A stretch of DNA of 10,432 bases from an uncultured Collinsella sp. (GCA_902496845.1 CABVCJ010000061.1:1-10432); one strand, 5' to 3'; shown: positions 1 through 6,770, numbered from the stretch's first letter. Numbers and translations are program-made. The notes: generated by a model from the letters alone, not told the origin.

Positions 1-60
1 GCCTCGCGCGGGAAAAGCAAGCGCGTCCGCACGGTGGGGAGGGGTCGGGCGCGGTAGCTC

Positions 61-1566
61 CTATTGAGGAAGCTCGATTTCGGCTTCCGACGGGATGCGG
101 AAGTAGGTCTCGGTCCAGTCGGTGAGTTTGTGCTCGAGCTCGCGGGTGATGGCGCCGTCGAGCATGCGCCAGGTCCAGTTGCCGCCCAGCGTGGCAGGGG
201 TGTTGATGCGCGCCTCGTTGCCCAAGTTGAGCAGATCCTGCATGGTGTAGATGCACGTGTCGCTCACGCTGGCGGCGATGGTGCGATTGAGTGCATCTGC
301 CATGGGCTCGCCCGCCTGCTGATGGGTGTACAGGGCTGCCTGCTCGCGCTGACGCGGGGTGGCCGTTCCCTCAAACCAACCGCGCGCCGTCTCGTTGTCG
401 TGGGTGCCCACATAGGCGACGGTGTTGGCAATGTAGTTGTGCGGCAGGTAGTACGAGTTGGTGCCCTCAAAGGCAAACTGCAGGATCTTCATGCCGGGGA
501 AGCCCGAGTTGTCGCGCATGTCGATGACACCGGGAGTGAGGAAGCCCAAGTCCTCGGCGATGATGGGCAGCGTGCCGAGCTTTTCCTCGAGCGTCTTGAA
601 GAACTTGAGGCCGGGGCCCTGCGTCCACGAACCGTAGGACGAATCGGGCGAGGAGAACGGCACCTCCCAATAGGCCTCGAAGCCGCGGAAGTGATCCAGG
701 CGGATGACGTCGTACATGTCGAGGGCGGCGCGAATGCGGCCCTCCCACCAGGAGAAGCCATCGGACTCCATAGCGTCCCAGTCGTAGATGGGGTTGCCCC
801 AGTACTGGCCGGTGGCCGAGAACTGGTCGGGCGGCGTGCCGGCGACGCTCACGGGATTGCCGGCGGCGTCGATCTTAAAGAGCTCAGGCGTCGCCCACAT
901 CTCGACGGAGTCACGCGAGACATAGATGGGCAGGTCGCCGATGATGAGAATGTCGCGCTCGTTGGCATAGGCCTTGAGGCGGTTCCACTGGCGATCGAAG
1001 AAGTACTGCGTCATCTGGTGGTAGAGCATACGCGCCGGATGGTCGGCGCAGACCTTGGCGGAAGCCTCGCCGCGGGTACGGAGCTCCGCGGGCCACTCCC
1101 AAAACGCCTTGAGACCGCACTCCTCTTTGACGGTCATAAACTCACAGTAGGGGATGAGCCAGTCCTCGTTGGCCTGGATAAAGTCATCGAAATCGGCCGG
1201 CTTGTCGGCAGCAAAGCGCTCAGCGGCTCGGTCGAGAATCTGACGGCGGCCGCCAAAGATAGCACCGTAGTCGACATTGCTGGGGTCGGATCCCAGATAC
1301 ACGCCATCGATATCGCGCTGCTCCAGATACCCTGCCTCGATAAGCTCGGCAAAGTCGATAAAGTTGGGGTTGCCTGCGCGGGCCGAGAACGACTGATAGG
1401 GCGAATCGCCATAGCTGGTCGTCGTAAGGGGCAGAATCTGCCAGTAATGTTGTTTGCACGAGGCGAGAAAATCGACGAAGTCGTAGGCATTCCAACCAAA
1501 GCCACCGATTCCGTATGGTCCGGGCAGAGATGAGACGGGCATGAGGACGCCGCTTGCACGCTCCAT
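61..1566 (-). CDS. malQ: 4-alpha-glucanotransferase (amylomaltase, GH77)
   Basis: Cytoplasmic enzyme that transfers alpha-1,4-glucan segments between maltodextrins and releases glucose. The 501-residue length is normal for GH77. All three catalytic motifs are visible (numbering from the chosen start): RLDHFRG with nucleophile Asp291, AEDLG with acid/base Glu338, and GTHDNET with Asp390. The N-terminal pattern around LPGPYGIGGFG and YGDSPYQSFSA, and GDLPIYVSRDS, are also family hallmarks. I chose the ATG at 1566 because GGTGAG lies 7 bases upstream of it. The frame stays open to a TTG at 1581, but that codon directly abuts an AAGAAGG and has no usable spacing. The stop is TAG at 61-63. galE lies upstream on the same strand but is separated by a terminator, so malQ is probably its own transcription unit. 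No clear terminator is visible in positions 1-60, so a downstream partner outside the window is possible. Confidence 0.96.
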   Translation of the reverse strand: MERASGVLMPVSSLPGPYGIGGFGWNAYDFVDFLASCKQHYWQILPLTTTSYGDSPYQSFSARAGNPNFIDFAELIEAGYLEQRDIDGVYLGSDPSNVDYGAIFGGRRQILDRAAERFAADKPADFDDFIQANEDWLIPYCEFMTVKEECGLKAFWEWPAELRTRGEASAKVCADHPARMLYHQMTQYFFDRQWNRLKAYANERDILIIGDLPIYVSRDSVEMWATPELFKIDAAGNPVSVAGTPPDQFSATGQYWGNPIYDWDAMESDGFSWWEGRIRAALDMYDVIRLDHFRGFEAYWEVPFSSPDSSYGSWTQGPGLKFFKTLEEKLGTLPIIAEDLGFLTPGVIDMRDNSGFPGMKILQFAFEGTNSYYLPHNYIANTVAYVGTHDNETARGWFEGTATPRQREQAALYTHQQAGEPMADALNRTIAASVSDTCIYTMQDLLNLGNEARINTPATLGGNWTWRMLDGAITRELEHKLTDWTETYFRIPSEAEIELPQ

Positions 1567-1651
1567 GAATGCGCTCACCAACCTTCTTGTTGTGGGGTCG
1601 GCCTGCCGATGGGTGTGCAGTCCGCCTCCGATGTTCTGATTCGATACGCTT

Positions 1652-1680
1652 ATTGTAAAACATGTTGTTTAAACATGTAC
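1652..1680 (-). promoter_or_regulatory. Putative malQ promoter with overlapping operator-like repeat
   Basis: Read on the minus strand, a -10 box TACAAT lies at 1657-1652. The best -35 candidate is only TGTACA at about 1681-1676, 18 bases upstream, which is a poor match. Between the two boxes lies ACATGTTT twice (1678-1671 and 1665-1658), a direct repeat with 13-base period. Each copy contains the palindrome ACATGT, so the pair also reads as an inverted repeat around AAAC. A repeat placed between -35 and -10 suggests a repressor site. The resulting leader would be roughly 80 bases. The boxes are seen in the sequence; the function is inferred. Confidence 0.4.
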
Positions 1681-1730
1681 AGGCAAGATAAAAAAGTTGG
1701 TCGATTTTCGGCGAATGGTTACATGCCATG

Positions 1731-1764
1731 AAAAAGCCCCGACCTCACAACGTGAGATCGGGGC
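1731..1764 (-). terminator. Rho-independent terminator of galE
   Basis: A 13-bp stem (1736-1748 with 1752-1764, one mismatch that becomes G-U in one transcript) closes a 3-base loop. On the minus strand it is followed by TTTTT (1735-1731). It starts 22 bases after the galE stop codon and separates galE from malQ. Confidence 0.9.
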
Positions 1765-1786
1765 AAGAGCGGTATGTAGGTTTTTG

Positions 1787-2848
1787 CTACTCGGCGTCGG
1801 CGAAGCCGTTGGGGTTGTGGCTCTGCCAGTTCCAGCTATCGCGGCACATGTCCGCGATGTCGTATTGGGCCTTCCAGCCCATCATGCGCTCGGCCTTGGA
1901 GGCATCGCACCAGTTGGCAGCGATGTCGCCGGCGCGGCGCTCGCGGATCACGTAGGGCAGCTCCTTGCCACAAGCCTTGGAGAAGGCGGCGACGACCTCG
2001 AGTACCGAGGTGCCGGTGCCGGTGCCCAAGTTAAAGATCTCGACGCCGGTCTTGCCGTTCATCCAGTTAAGGGCGGCAACGTGACCAGAGGCCAGATCGC
2101 ACACGTGGATGTAGTCGCGCACGCCGGTGCCGTCGGGGGTGGGGTAGTCGTTGCCAAAGACCTGAACGGCCTCGAGCTTGCCCACGGCGACCTGGGCGAC
2201 ATAGGGCACCAAGTTGTTGGGGATGCCCTTGGGGTCCTCGCCGATCAGGCCCGACGGATGAGCGCCAATGGGGTTGAAGTAACGGAGCAGCACGACGTCC
2301 CACTCGGGGTCGGCGGTGTGGACGTCCATAAGGATCTGCTCGATCATCCACTTGGTCCAACCATAGGGGTTGGTCGCGGGCTTCTTAGGATCCTCCTCGG
2401 TGACGGGCGGGTTGTTCGGGTCGCCGTAGACGGTCGAGGAGCTCGAGAAGATGATGGACTTGCAGCCATGGCTGCGCATGACGTCGATGAGCACCAGGGT
2501 GTTCTCGATGTTGTTGTGGTAGTACTCGACGGGCTTGCTCACCGACTCGCCGACGGCCTTAAAACCGGCGAAGTGGATGACGCGGTCGATCTGATGGGTA
2601 TCGAAGATCTTGTTCATTGCATCGCGGTCGAGCACGTTGGCCTCGTAGAAGGTGAGGTTCTTGGCGGCCTCGTCGCCCACGATGGTCTTGACGCGGTCGA
2701 CGGCGACGGCGCTGGAGTTGGAGAGATCATCGACGATGACGACCTGGTAGCCACCCTCGAGCAGCTGAACGACGGTGTGCGAGCCGATAAAGCCGGCGCC
2801 ACCGGTAACGAGGACGCAGGTGTCTTTGGGGTCGAGTGCTTTGGACAT
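1787..2848 (-). CDS. galE: UDP-glucose 4-epimerase (extended SDR family)
   Basis: Interconverts UDP-galactose and UDP-glucose in the Leloir pathway with tightly bound NAD; cytoplasmic. The protein is 353 residues, against about 338 for E. coli GalE, and the extra is mostly a short N-terminal extension. Visible motifs are the Rossmann dinucleotide loop TGGAGFIGSH (residues 15-24), IHFAGFKAVGES (91-102), the catalytic Ser137 within FSSSSTVYGD, and the YxxxK pair Tyr162/Lys166 in NPYGWTK. RYFNPIGAHPSG and DGTGVRDYIHV are typical of GalE rather than of other sugar epimerases. The ATG at 2848 has AGGAG five bases upstream. The residue aligned with E. coli Tyr299 is Asn312 (AANWCDAS versus PAYWADAS). 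That position affects acceptance of N-acetylated sugars, so dual UDP-Glc/UDP-GlcNAc activity is possible. No other Leloir gene (galK, galT) is in the window. Confidence 0.96.
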   Translation of the reverse strand: MSKALDPKDTCVLVTGGAGFIGSHTVVQLLEGGYQVVIVDDLSNSSAVAVDRVKTIVGDEAAKNLTFYEANVLDRDAMNKIFDTHQIDRVIHFAGFKAVGESVSKPVEYYHNNIENTLVLIDVMRSHGCKSIIFSSSSTVYGDPNNPPVTEEDPKKPATNPYGWTKWMIEQILMDVHTADPEWDVVLLRYFNPIGAHPSGLIGEDPKGIPNNLVPYVAQVAVGKLEAVQVFGNDYPTPDGTGVRDYIHVCDLASGHVAALNWMNGKTGVEIFNLGTGTGTSVLEVVAAFSKACGKELPYVIRERRAGDIAANWCDASKAERMMGWKAQYDIADMCRDSWNWQSHNPNGFADAE

Positions 2849-2885
2849 GTAGTCTCCTATCGAATCAGGAACACTTCTTCAGGGG

Positions 2886-2914
2886 AGTATAGCGCAGGCA
2901 GGGACGCCCAAATC
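2886..2914 (-). promoter_or_regulatory. Putative galE promoter
   Basis: On the minus strand a good -10 box, TATACT, occupies 2891-2886. It is placed to start transcription about 30 bases before the galE ATG. The hexamer 17 bases upstream (GATTTG, 2914-2909) is a weak -35. Confidence 0.45.
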
Positions 2915-3042
2915 GTGCGCTGTAGGAAAAGCAGAGGATTGTGCTAACGTACTCATAGAAGAGCTTGCGTACGCATAACCTGATCTTTGACATTTGCTTA
3001 CGAGCCGCTGACCTTGTAGTTTCCTGCCGTTCGTGGAAATCG

Positions 3043-3070
3043 TTGGGACGCGCCATATGTACGCTAATAT
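3043..3070 (+). promoter_or_regulatory. Putative promoter of the PcsB-like gene
   Basis: TTGGGA (3043-3048) and TAATAT (3065-3070) are separated by 16 bases, each matching 4 of 6 consensus positions. This would give a leader of about 38 bases. The region is AT-rich with several ATATG-like repeats, including a TATAAA at 3088-3093, so another start point is possible. The remainder of the 266-base galE/PcsB gap holds only the galE promoter, a palindrome TGCGTACGCA (2966-2975) and no gene I can support. Confidence 0.35.
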
Positions 3071-3114
3071 GTATGAGTTGAGCGACATATAAATAAGCAT
3101 GTAACGGAGTACAT

Positions 3115-4320
3115 ATGTCACCAAACAGCGATTCTATCCTTTCCCAGGAGCTCTCGCGCCGCACTGCCCTCAAGGCCCTGTTCGGCGCCGCTTCTGCGGC
3201 AGTTCTTTTTGGCCTGCCCGCTCGCGCCCATGCGGCGGAGGCTTCCAAAGAAACCACCGATAAACTGAATGCCGCCCAGGCCCAGCTCGACGAGGTTCAG
3301 GCCCAGCTCGACAGCATCGCAAATGAGTATGCGGCGCTGGCCAACAAGAATGCCCAGACCCTCAACGACATCGAGAATGTCCAGGGCAAGATTGACGACA
3401 CGCAGGCCCAGATCGATGAAAAGAAGGCCGAGCTCAAGAAGAAGCGCAACGACCTTTCCGATCGCGTGGCCGCCAGCTACAAGTCCGGCGGCACGAACAT
3501 CCTGTCGCTGCTGCTGGCCTCTGGCTCGTTTGAGGAACTCGTCGCCAACGCGCATTACGTTGAGAAGATCAACAAGAGCGACCGCGACGCCATCGAGGAC
3601 ATTCAGACCATCCAGGAAGAGCTCGATGCGCAAAAGACCGAGCTCGAGTCGCAGAAGGCCGACTTAGAGAAGCTCAAGGACCAGCAGACTGCCCAGATGC
3701 AGGACATGCAGGCCAAGCAGCAAGAAGTCCAGACCGTGCTGAACGGTCTTTCCGACGACGTCAAGGAGCTCATGGCTCAGCGCGATTCCGAGATCCTCGC
3801 TGCCGCCCAGGCTGAGGAGGCCGCTAGGAAGGCTGCCGCTGCCGCGGCTGCCGCGAACAAGAACAATTCCTACTCGGGTGGTTCGAGCTCGGGTGGTGGA
3901 TCGTACGCGCCCGGAACTCCGCAGCAGAATGCCGGCTCGGGCAAGCAGCAGGCTGTCGTCAACGCGTGCTACTCCACGCCTTCGCCGGGTCAGAACTGGT
4001 GCGCGGCGTGGGTCACCAATGTCTTCCGTAACGCCGGCGTTGGCTACTTTGGCGGCAATGCGTGCGACATGTTTAACGCATGGTGCTATAGCTCCGACCG
4101 CTCGGCGCTGCAGGTGGGCATGATCGTGGCCGATTCCTCGCACAGCGGCACGGGTGCTCCGGGCCTTATCTACGGTCATGTGGGTATCTACGTTGGCGGC
4201 GGCATCGTTATGAGCAACGAGGGTGCCATTACGTCTAAGTCGCTTGATTCGTTTATTAGCTTCTATGGCACTGGCTCTGGCGTGCGTTGGGGCTGGCTCG
4301 GCGGCGTGGCGCTGTCGTAA
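3115..4320 (+). CDS. Secreted PcsB-like coiled-coil protein with C-terminal cysteine peptidase (CHAP/NlpC-P60-like) domain
   Basis: Probable peptidoglycan hydrolase acting outside the membrane in septum or wall remodelling. The N-terminus has a twin-arginine-like signal, SRRTALK (residues 14-20), then a hydrophobic stretch to an AHA/AEA cleavage site after residue 40. Residues 44-235 are a long coiled coil, interrupted by a hydrophobic patch NILSLLLASGSFEELVANA (128-146). This layout is that of PcsB, in which the coiled coil docks onto the FtsEX complex. An Ala-rich run (228-248) and a Gly/Ser linker (251-264) lead to the catalytic domain, with likely nucleophile Cys296 in NWCAAWV and His355 in GHVGIYVGGG. 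The third polar residue is not obvious; Asn368 is placed about right. ATG 3115 has GGAG five bases upstream. No ftsE or ftsX is nearby. Function is inferred from architecture; CHAP versus NlpC/P60 cannot be decided by eye. Confidence 0.85.
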   Translation: MSPNSDSILSQELSRRTALKALFGAASAAVLFGLPARAHAAEASKETTDKLNAAQAQLDEVQAQLDSIANEYAALANKNAQTLNDIENVQGKIDDTQAQIDEKKAELKKKRNDLSDRVAASYKSGGTNILSLLLASGSFEELVANAHYVEKINKSDRDAIEDIQTIQEELDAQKTELESQKADLEKLKDQQTAQMQDMQAKQQEVQTVLNGLSDDVKELMAQRDSEILAAAQAEEAARKAAAAAAAANKNNSYSGGSSSGGGSYAPGTPQQNAGSGKQQAVVNACYSTPSPGQNWCAAWVTNVFRNAGVGYFGGNACDMFNAWCYSSDRSALQVGMIVADSSHSGTGAPGLIYGHVGIYVGGGIVMSNEGAITSKSLDSFISFYGTGSGVRWGWLGGVALS

Positions 4321-4328
4321 AGCCGACG

Positions 4329-4464
4329 GGGCCGCGTGCCCGCCCGCAATATATTTGATTGCCTGCTCGGGCAGTCCTGCGCAAGACGAAGGCCACATTA
4401 AGTGGCCTTCTTTGCGTGCGGAACTCGCGATCAATCAAATATATTGCGGGCGGGCACGCGGCCC
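4329..4464. repeat. 136-bp palindromic element with perfect 33-bp inverted arms
   Basis: The left arm (4329-4361) and right arm (4432-4464) are exact reverse complements over 33 bases. They flank a 70-base core that itself contains a terminator hairpin. The outer part of the arms is GC-rich, opening GGGCCGCGTGCCCGCC. The inner part is AT-rich, with AATATATTTGATTG. The element begins 8 bases after the stop codon of the PcsB-like gene and lies between convergent genes. No transposase and no obvious target-site duplication are visible. The outer arm resembles that of the hairpin at 6771-6843, so both probably belong to one repeat family. Confidence 0.9.
4388..4413 (+). terminator. Rho-independent terminator of the PcsB-like gene
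   Basis: A perfect 9-bp stem GAAGGCCAC/GTGGCCTTC (4388-4396 with 4402-4410) has loop ATTAA and a short run TTT (4411-4413). It sits in the core of the inverted-repeat element, about 70 bases after the stop codon. The T-run is short, so termination may be partial, with the second hairpin at 4517 as backup. Confidence 0.7.
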
Positions 4465-4516
4465 TCTTGGGTTCGGGGCGCGGCACACCGGACTGGTTGT
4501 CTGAATTAAAGAAAGT

Positions 4517-4543
4517 GAAGGCCCCTTTCGGGGCCTTCTTTTT
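4517..4543 (+). terminator. Strong rho-independent terminator between convergent genes, probably bidirectional
   Basis: A perfect 9-bp stem GAAGGCCCC/GGGGCCTTC (4517-4525 with 4530-4538) has loop TTTC and is followed by TTTTT (4539-4543). On the minus strand the same stem directly follows the murB stop codon and is trailed by the T-rich ACTTTCTTTAATT, so it can also end murB transcription. Confidence 0.85.
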
Positions 4544-5504
4544 ATAAAAATTCGCCTACTCGGTGGACTTCGGGTTCTAGGTCTACGTCGAACTGCTCTT
4601 TGACTTTGGCTTGGATGTCGCGGATGAGTTCGTCGACGTCGGCGGCGGTGGCGTGGTCGGCGTTGACGATGAAGCCGCAGTGCTTCTCGCTCACCTGCGC
4701 GCCGCCAACGGCGTGTCCGCGCAGTCCGGCATCCATGATGAGCTTGCCGGCAAAGTGGCCCTCGGGGCGCTTGAAGGTGGAGCCGGCACTCGGCATGTCG
4801 AGCGGCTGCTTGTCCTCGCGGCGCTGGCGGTAGTCGTCCATGTCGGCCTTGATCATCGCGGCGTTGCCCGGGGCGAGATTGAAAGTGGCCGAAAGCACGA
4901 TAAAGCCGTCGTCGGCGATGCGGCTCTTGCGATAGCCCAGGTTGAGTTCGTCGGCATCGAATTCGATGATGTTGCCGCTGCCGCGGGTGCCGTCGTCGAG
5001 CTGGCGAGCGGGTTTGTAGACGCGCACGGACTCTAGCACATCGGCCATGCAGGCACCGTAGGCACCGGCGTTCATGTAGCAGGCGCCGCCGACCGATCCG
5101 GGGATGCCCGAGATGGGCTCCATGCCGGTGAGGCCGGCCTCGGCTGCCGCCGCGGCGACATCGGAAAGCAAGGCGCCGGCTGCCGCCGTGACGTGCGTGC
5201 CGTCGACCGTAATGTCGGAGAGGCCTTCGCCCAGCGCCACGACGACGCCGCGGATGCCCTTGTCGCCGACAAGCAGGTCGGAGCCGTTGCCCACGATGGT
5301 AAGCGGCAGGTCGCAGCGATAGCAGGTATCGAGCGTGGCGACGAGGCCCTGCTCGGTATCGGGCGTGACAAAGACGTCGGCCGGGCCGCCGATCTTAAAC
5401 GTGGTGTGCTCGCGCATGGGCTCGCTCATCAACACGTTGTCCTCGCCGGCAACGCCAGCGAGCGCGCACAGCAGGTCCTCGTTAAAAAAGTCGTTCTCGT
5501 GCAT
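4542..5504 (-). CDS. murB: UDP-N-acetylenolpyruvoylglucosamine reductase
   Basis: FAD- and NADPH-dependent reduction of UDP-GlcNAc-enolpyruvate to UDP-MurNAc, the second committed step of peptidoglycan precursor synthesis; cytoplasmic. The protein is 320 residues. FAD-binding motifs are TTFKIGGPADVFV (34-46), VGNGSDLLVGDKGIRGVV (71-88) and GMEPISGIPGSVGGACYMNAGAYG (127-150, split here as GMEPISGIPGS then VGGACYMNAGAYG). The catalytic Ser242 lies in SAGSTFKRP. Arg192 in GYRKSR and a C-terminal Glu in LEPEVH (310-314) complete the usual active-site set. I chose the ATG at 5504, with AAAGGCGG 8 bases upstream; a TTG at 5549 would add 15 acidic, non-conserved residues. Its stop codon overlaps the convergent terminator. 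It is transcribed alone, divergent from the LacI-type gene. Confidence 0.96.
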   Translation of the reverse strand: MHENDFFNEDLLCALAGVAGEDNVLMSEPMREHTTFKIGGPADVFVTPDTEQGLVATLDTCYRCDLPLTIVGNGSDLLVGDKGIRGVVVALGEGLSDITVDGTHVTAAAGALLSDVAAAAAEAGLTGMEPISGIPGSVGGACYMNAGAYGACMADVLESVRVYKPARQLDDGTRGSGNIIEFDADELNLGYRKSRIADDGFIVLSATFNLAPGNAAMIKADMDDYRQRREDKQPLDMPSAGSTFKRPEGHFAGKLIMDAGLRGHAVGGAQVSEKHCGFIVNADHATAADVDELIRDIQAKVKEQFDVDLEPEVHRVGEFL

Positions 5505-5536
5505 ATGAATATCCGCCTTTTGGTGGTCGTCGTCAT

Positions 5537-5553
5537 CAATCGATTGCAATATA
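5537..5553 (-). promoter_or_regulatory. Putative murB -10 box and palindromic start region
   Basis: On the minus strand TATATT (5553-5548) could be a -10 box giving a leader of about 37 bases. No good -35 is visible. Two small palindromes overlap just downstream: ATTGCAAT (5543-5550) and CAATCGATTG (5537-5546). Whether they bind a regulator is unknown. Confidence 0.3.
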
Positions 5554-5608
5554 CCCCACCCGGACGGATTTGGTGCGCTGACGGCGATAAAACAGCCGTC
5601 TACCGGAT

Positions 5609-5625
5609 TGGTAAAGTGTTTATCA
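5609..5625. promoter_or_regulatory. Candidate operator between murB and the LacI-type gene
   Basis: TGGTAAAGTGTTTATCA is a 17-base near-perfect palindrome centred on 5617, with 7 of 8 pairs matching (TAAA/TTTA perfect; one mismatch, G5611 against T5623). It lies upstream of the -10 box of the regulator gene, where an autoregulatory site would be expected. A second small inverted repeat, GACGGC/GCCGTC (5580-5585 and 5595-5600), precedes it. Assignment to the adjacent LacI-type protein is inference. Confidence 0.4.
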
Positions 5626-5646
5626 CCGAGGTAGAGGGGTAGTCGC

Positions 5647-5652
5647 TATACT
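5647..5652 (+). promoter_or_regulatory. -10 box of the LacI-type regulator gene
   Basis: TATACT matches 5 of 6 positions of the sigma-70-type -10 consensus and would give a leader of about 30 bases. No convincing -35 is present at 16-18 bases upstream, which fits a weakly expressed or regulated gene. Confidence 0.4.
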
Positions 5653-5687
5653 TTCAAGAGATTGCGCGTAAACCCGGAAGGAGCGAG

Positions 5688-6716
5688 ATGGCCAACAAAG
5701 TCACCCTCAAGCAGATCGCCCAGGAGGTGGGGCTTTCCCCCTCGTCGGTCTCGCTTGTGCTCAATAATCGGCCCTGTCGCATCTCGGAAGAAAACCGCAA
5801 ACTCATCAAGGAGGTCGCGGCGCGCAACCACTATGTTCCTAACCAGATTGCGCGTAGTTTGGTCATGCGCGAGTCGCGCACGCTGGGCCTTATCGTCCCT
5901 AACATCGAGAGCCGCTTTTTTGCCTCGCTCGCCGGTAGCCTGGAAAAGCGCTGCCGCGAGGATGGCTATGCACTCTTCATTACCAGCTCGGGTGGAAGCG
6001 CCGATGACGATCTGGAGCTGCTGCGCCAGCTGGTGACGCGCGGCGTTGATGGCGTCTTCCTGGTCGTGGGCGACGAGTTCTCCGACGACCGCGCCCTGCG
6101 CGAAGAAGTCAGCCACCTGCCCATCCCGGCCGTAATGGTCGACCGTGCCATTGAGGGGCTCGAGTGCGACAAGGTGATGTTCGACCACGAGATGGGTGGC
6201 TACATGGCCACTCGCTATCTGATCGAGCAGGGCCACCGTCGCATTGCCTGCTTGGTTAACGCGCGCCGTTCCAATACGGGGCGTAAGCGACTTGCCGGCT
6301 ATGAGCGCGCGCTGCGCGAGGTTGGCTTGCCTATCGACGCGCGTTTGGAGTTTGAGAGCGAGTACTACATTCCGAGTGCCTACGAGGCCTCGGAGGCGGT
6401 GCTCGCGACCGACGCCACCGCCGTATTTGCAAGCTCGGACAACATTGCCCTTGGTCTGCTCAAGCGCTTACACGAGATGGGGAAGAGCATTCCGGGCGAC
6501 ATTTCGGTGGTGAGTTACGACAACTCGGCCGCCGACGTTCTCTTTGAGCCGGCGCTGACCGCGATTGAGCAGGATCCTGGTATCCTCGCGGAGCATGCTT
6601 TTGGCTGCATGTCCAAGCGCCTTGCCGGTAGGGGCGGTAGACGTGCCGAAGAAGTCGTTCTGGAGCCGGCGCTTATCGTGAAGGGCAGCGTGCTCGATCT
6701 TACCGAATGTAGCTAA
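5688..6716 (+). CDS. LacI/GalR-family transcriptional regulator
   Basis: Sugar-responsive DNA-binding repressor, 342 residues, the usual length for the family. The N-terminal LacI helix-turn-helix is VTLKQIAQEVGLSPSSVSLVLNN (residues 5-27, written here as one motif region), followed by the hinge helix NQIARSLVM (52-60). Residues 65-335 are the periplasmic-binding-protein-like effector core, with TLGLIVPNIESRFFA (65-79), GVDGVFLVV (119-127), GHRRIACL (182-189), FASSDNIALGLLKRL (247-261) and ISVVSYDN (272-279). Asp251 in the SSDNIA loop is a typical sugar contact. The ATG at 5688 has GGAAGGAG four bases upstream. It is divergent from murB and followed by a long hairpin element, so no target operon is obvious from position. 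The effector cannot be read from sequence. It could be a local autoregulator or a global regulator acting elsewhere. Confidence 0.93.
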   Translation: MANKVTLKQIAQEVGLSPSSVSLVLNNRPCRISEENRKLIKEVAARNHYVPNQIARSLVMRESRTLGLIVPNIESRFFASLAGSLEKRCREDGYALFITSSGGSADDDLELLRQLVTRGVDGVFLVVGDEFSDDRALREEVSHLPIPAVMVDRAIEGLECDKVMFDHEMGGYMATRYLIEQGHRRIACLVNARRSNTGRKRLAGYERALREVGLPIDARLEFESEYYIPSAYEASEAVLATDATAVFASSDNIALGLLKRLHEMGKSIPGDISVVSYDNSAADVLFEPALTAIEQDPGILAEHAFGCMSKRLAGRGGRRAEEVVLEPALIVKGSVLDLTECS

Positions 6717-6745
6717 GCGTACTTGTTTGTTTGCATAGATTGCAT

Positions 6746-6763
6746 GCGGAGTGTCCGCTATTT
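6746..6763 (+). terminator. Weak terminator-like hairpin after the LacI-type gene
   Basis: GCGGA/TCCGC (6746-6750 and 6754-6758) forms a 5-bp stem with a 3-base loop, followed by TATTT. The stem and T-run are short, so it is marginal. The long hairpin just downstream may matter more for ending transcription. Confidence 0.25.
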
Positions 6764-6770
6764 GCCGGCG

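Noticed and set aside
64..1533. Long open frame on the plus strand opposite malQ (489 codons)
   Set aside because: It is a mirror of the GC-biased codon pattern of malQ. It has no ribosome site or recognisable domain, while malQ has all its catalytic motifs.
1697..2947. Long open frame on the plus strand opposite galE (416 codons)
   Set aside because: Low-complexity Val/Gly/Asp-rich translation, no domain, runs through the galE terminator and promoter. galE is unambiguous.
2987..2992. Perfect TTGACA -35 box
   Set aside because: No acceptable -10 box lies 16-18 bases downstream; the nearest (TGTAGT) is 22 bases away.
2849..3114. c-di-AMP (ydaO-type) riboswitch before the wall-hydrolase gene, as known in other actinobacteria
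   Set aside because: I looked for the conserved GC-rich core and its pairing and could not find it; the leader predicted from the best promoter is only about 38 bases.
4329..4464. Insertion sequence remnant
   Set aside because: No transposase fragment lies between the arms and no target-site duplication is visible. I keep it as a repeat element only.
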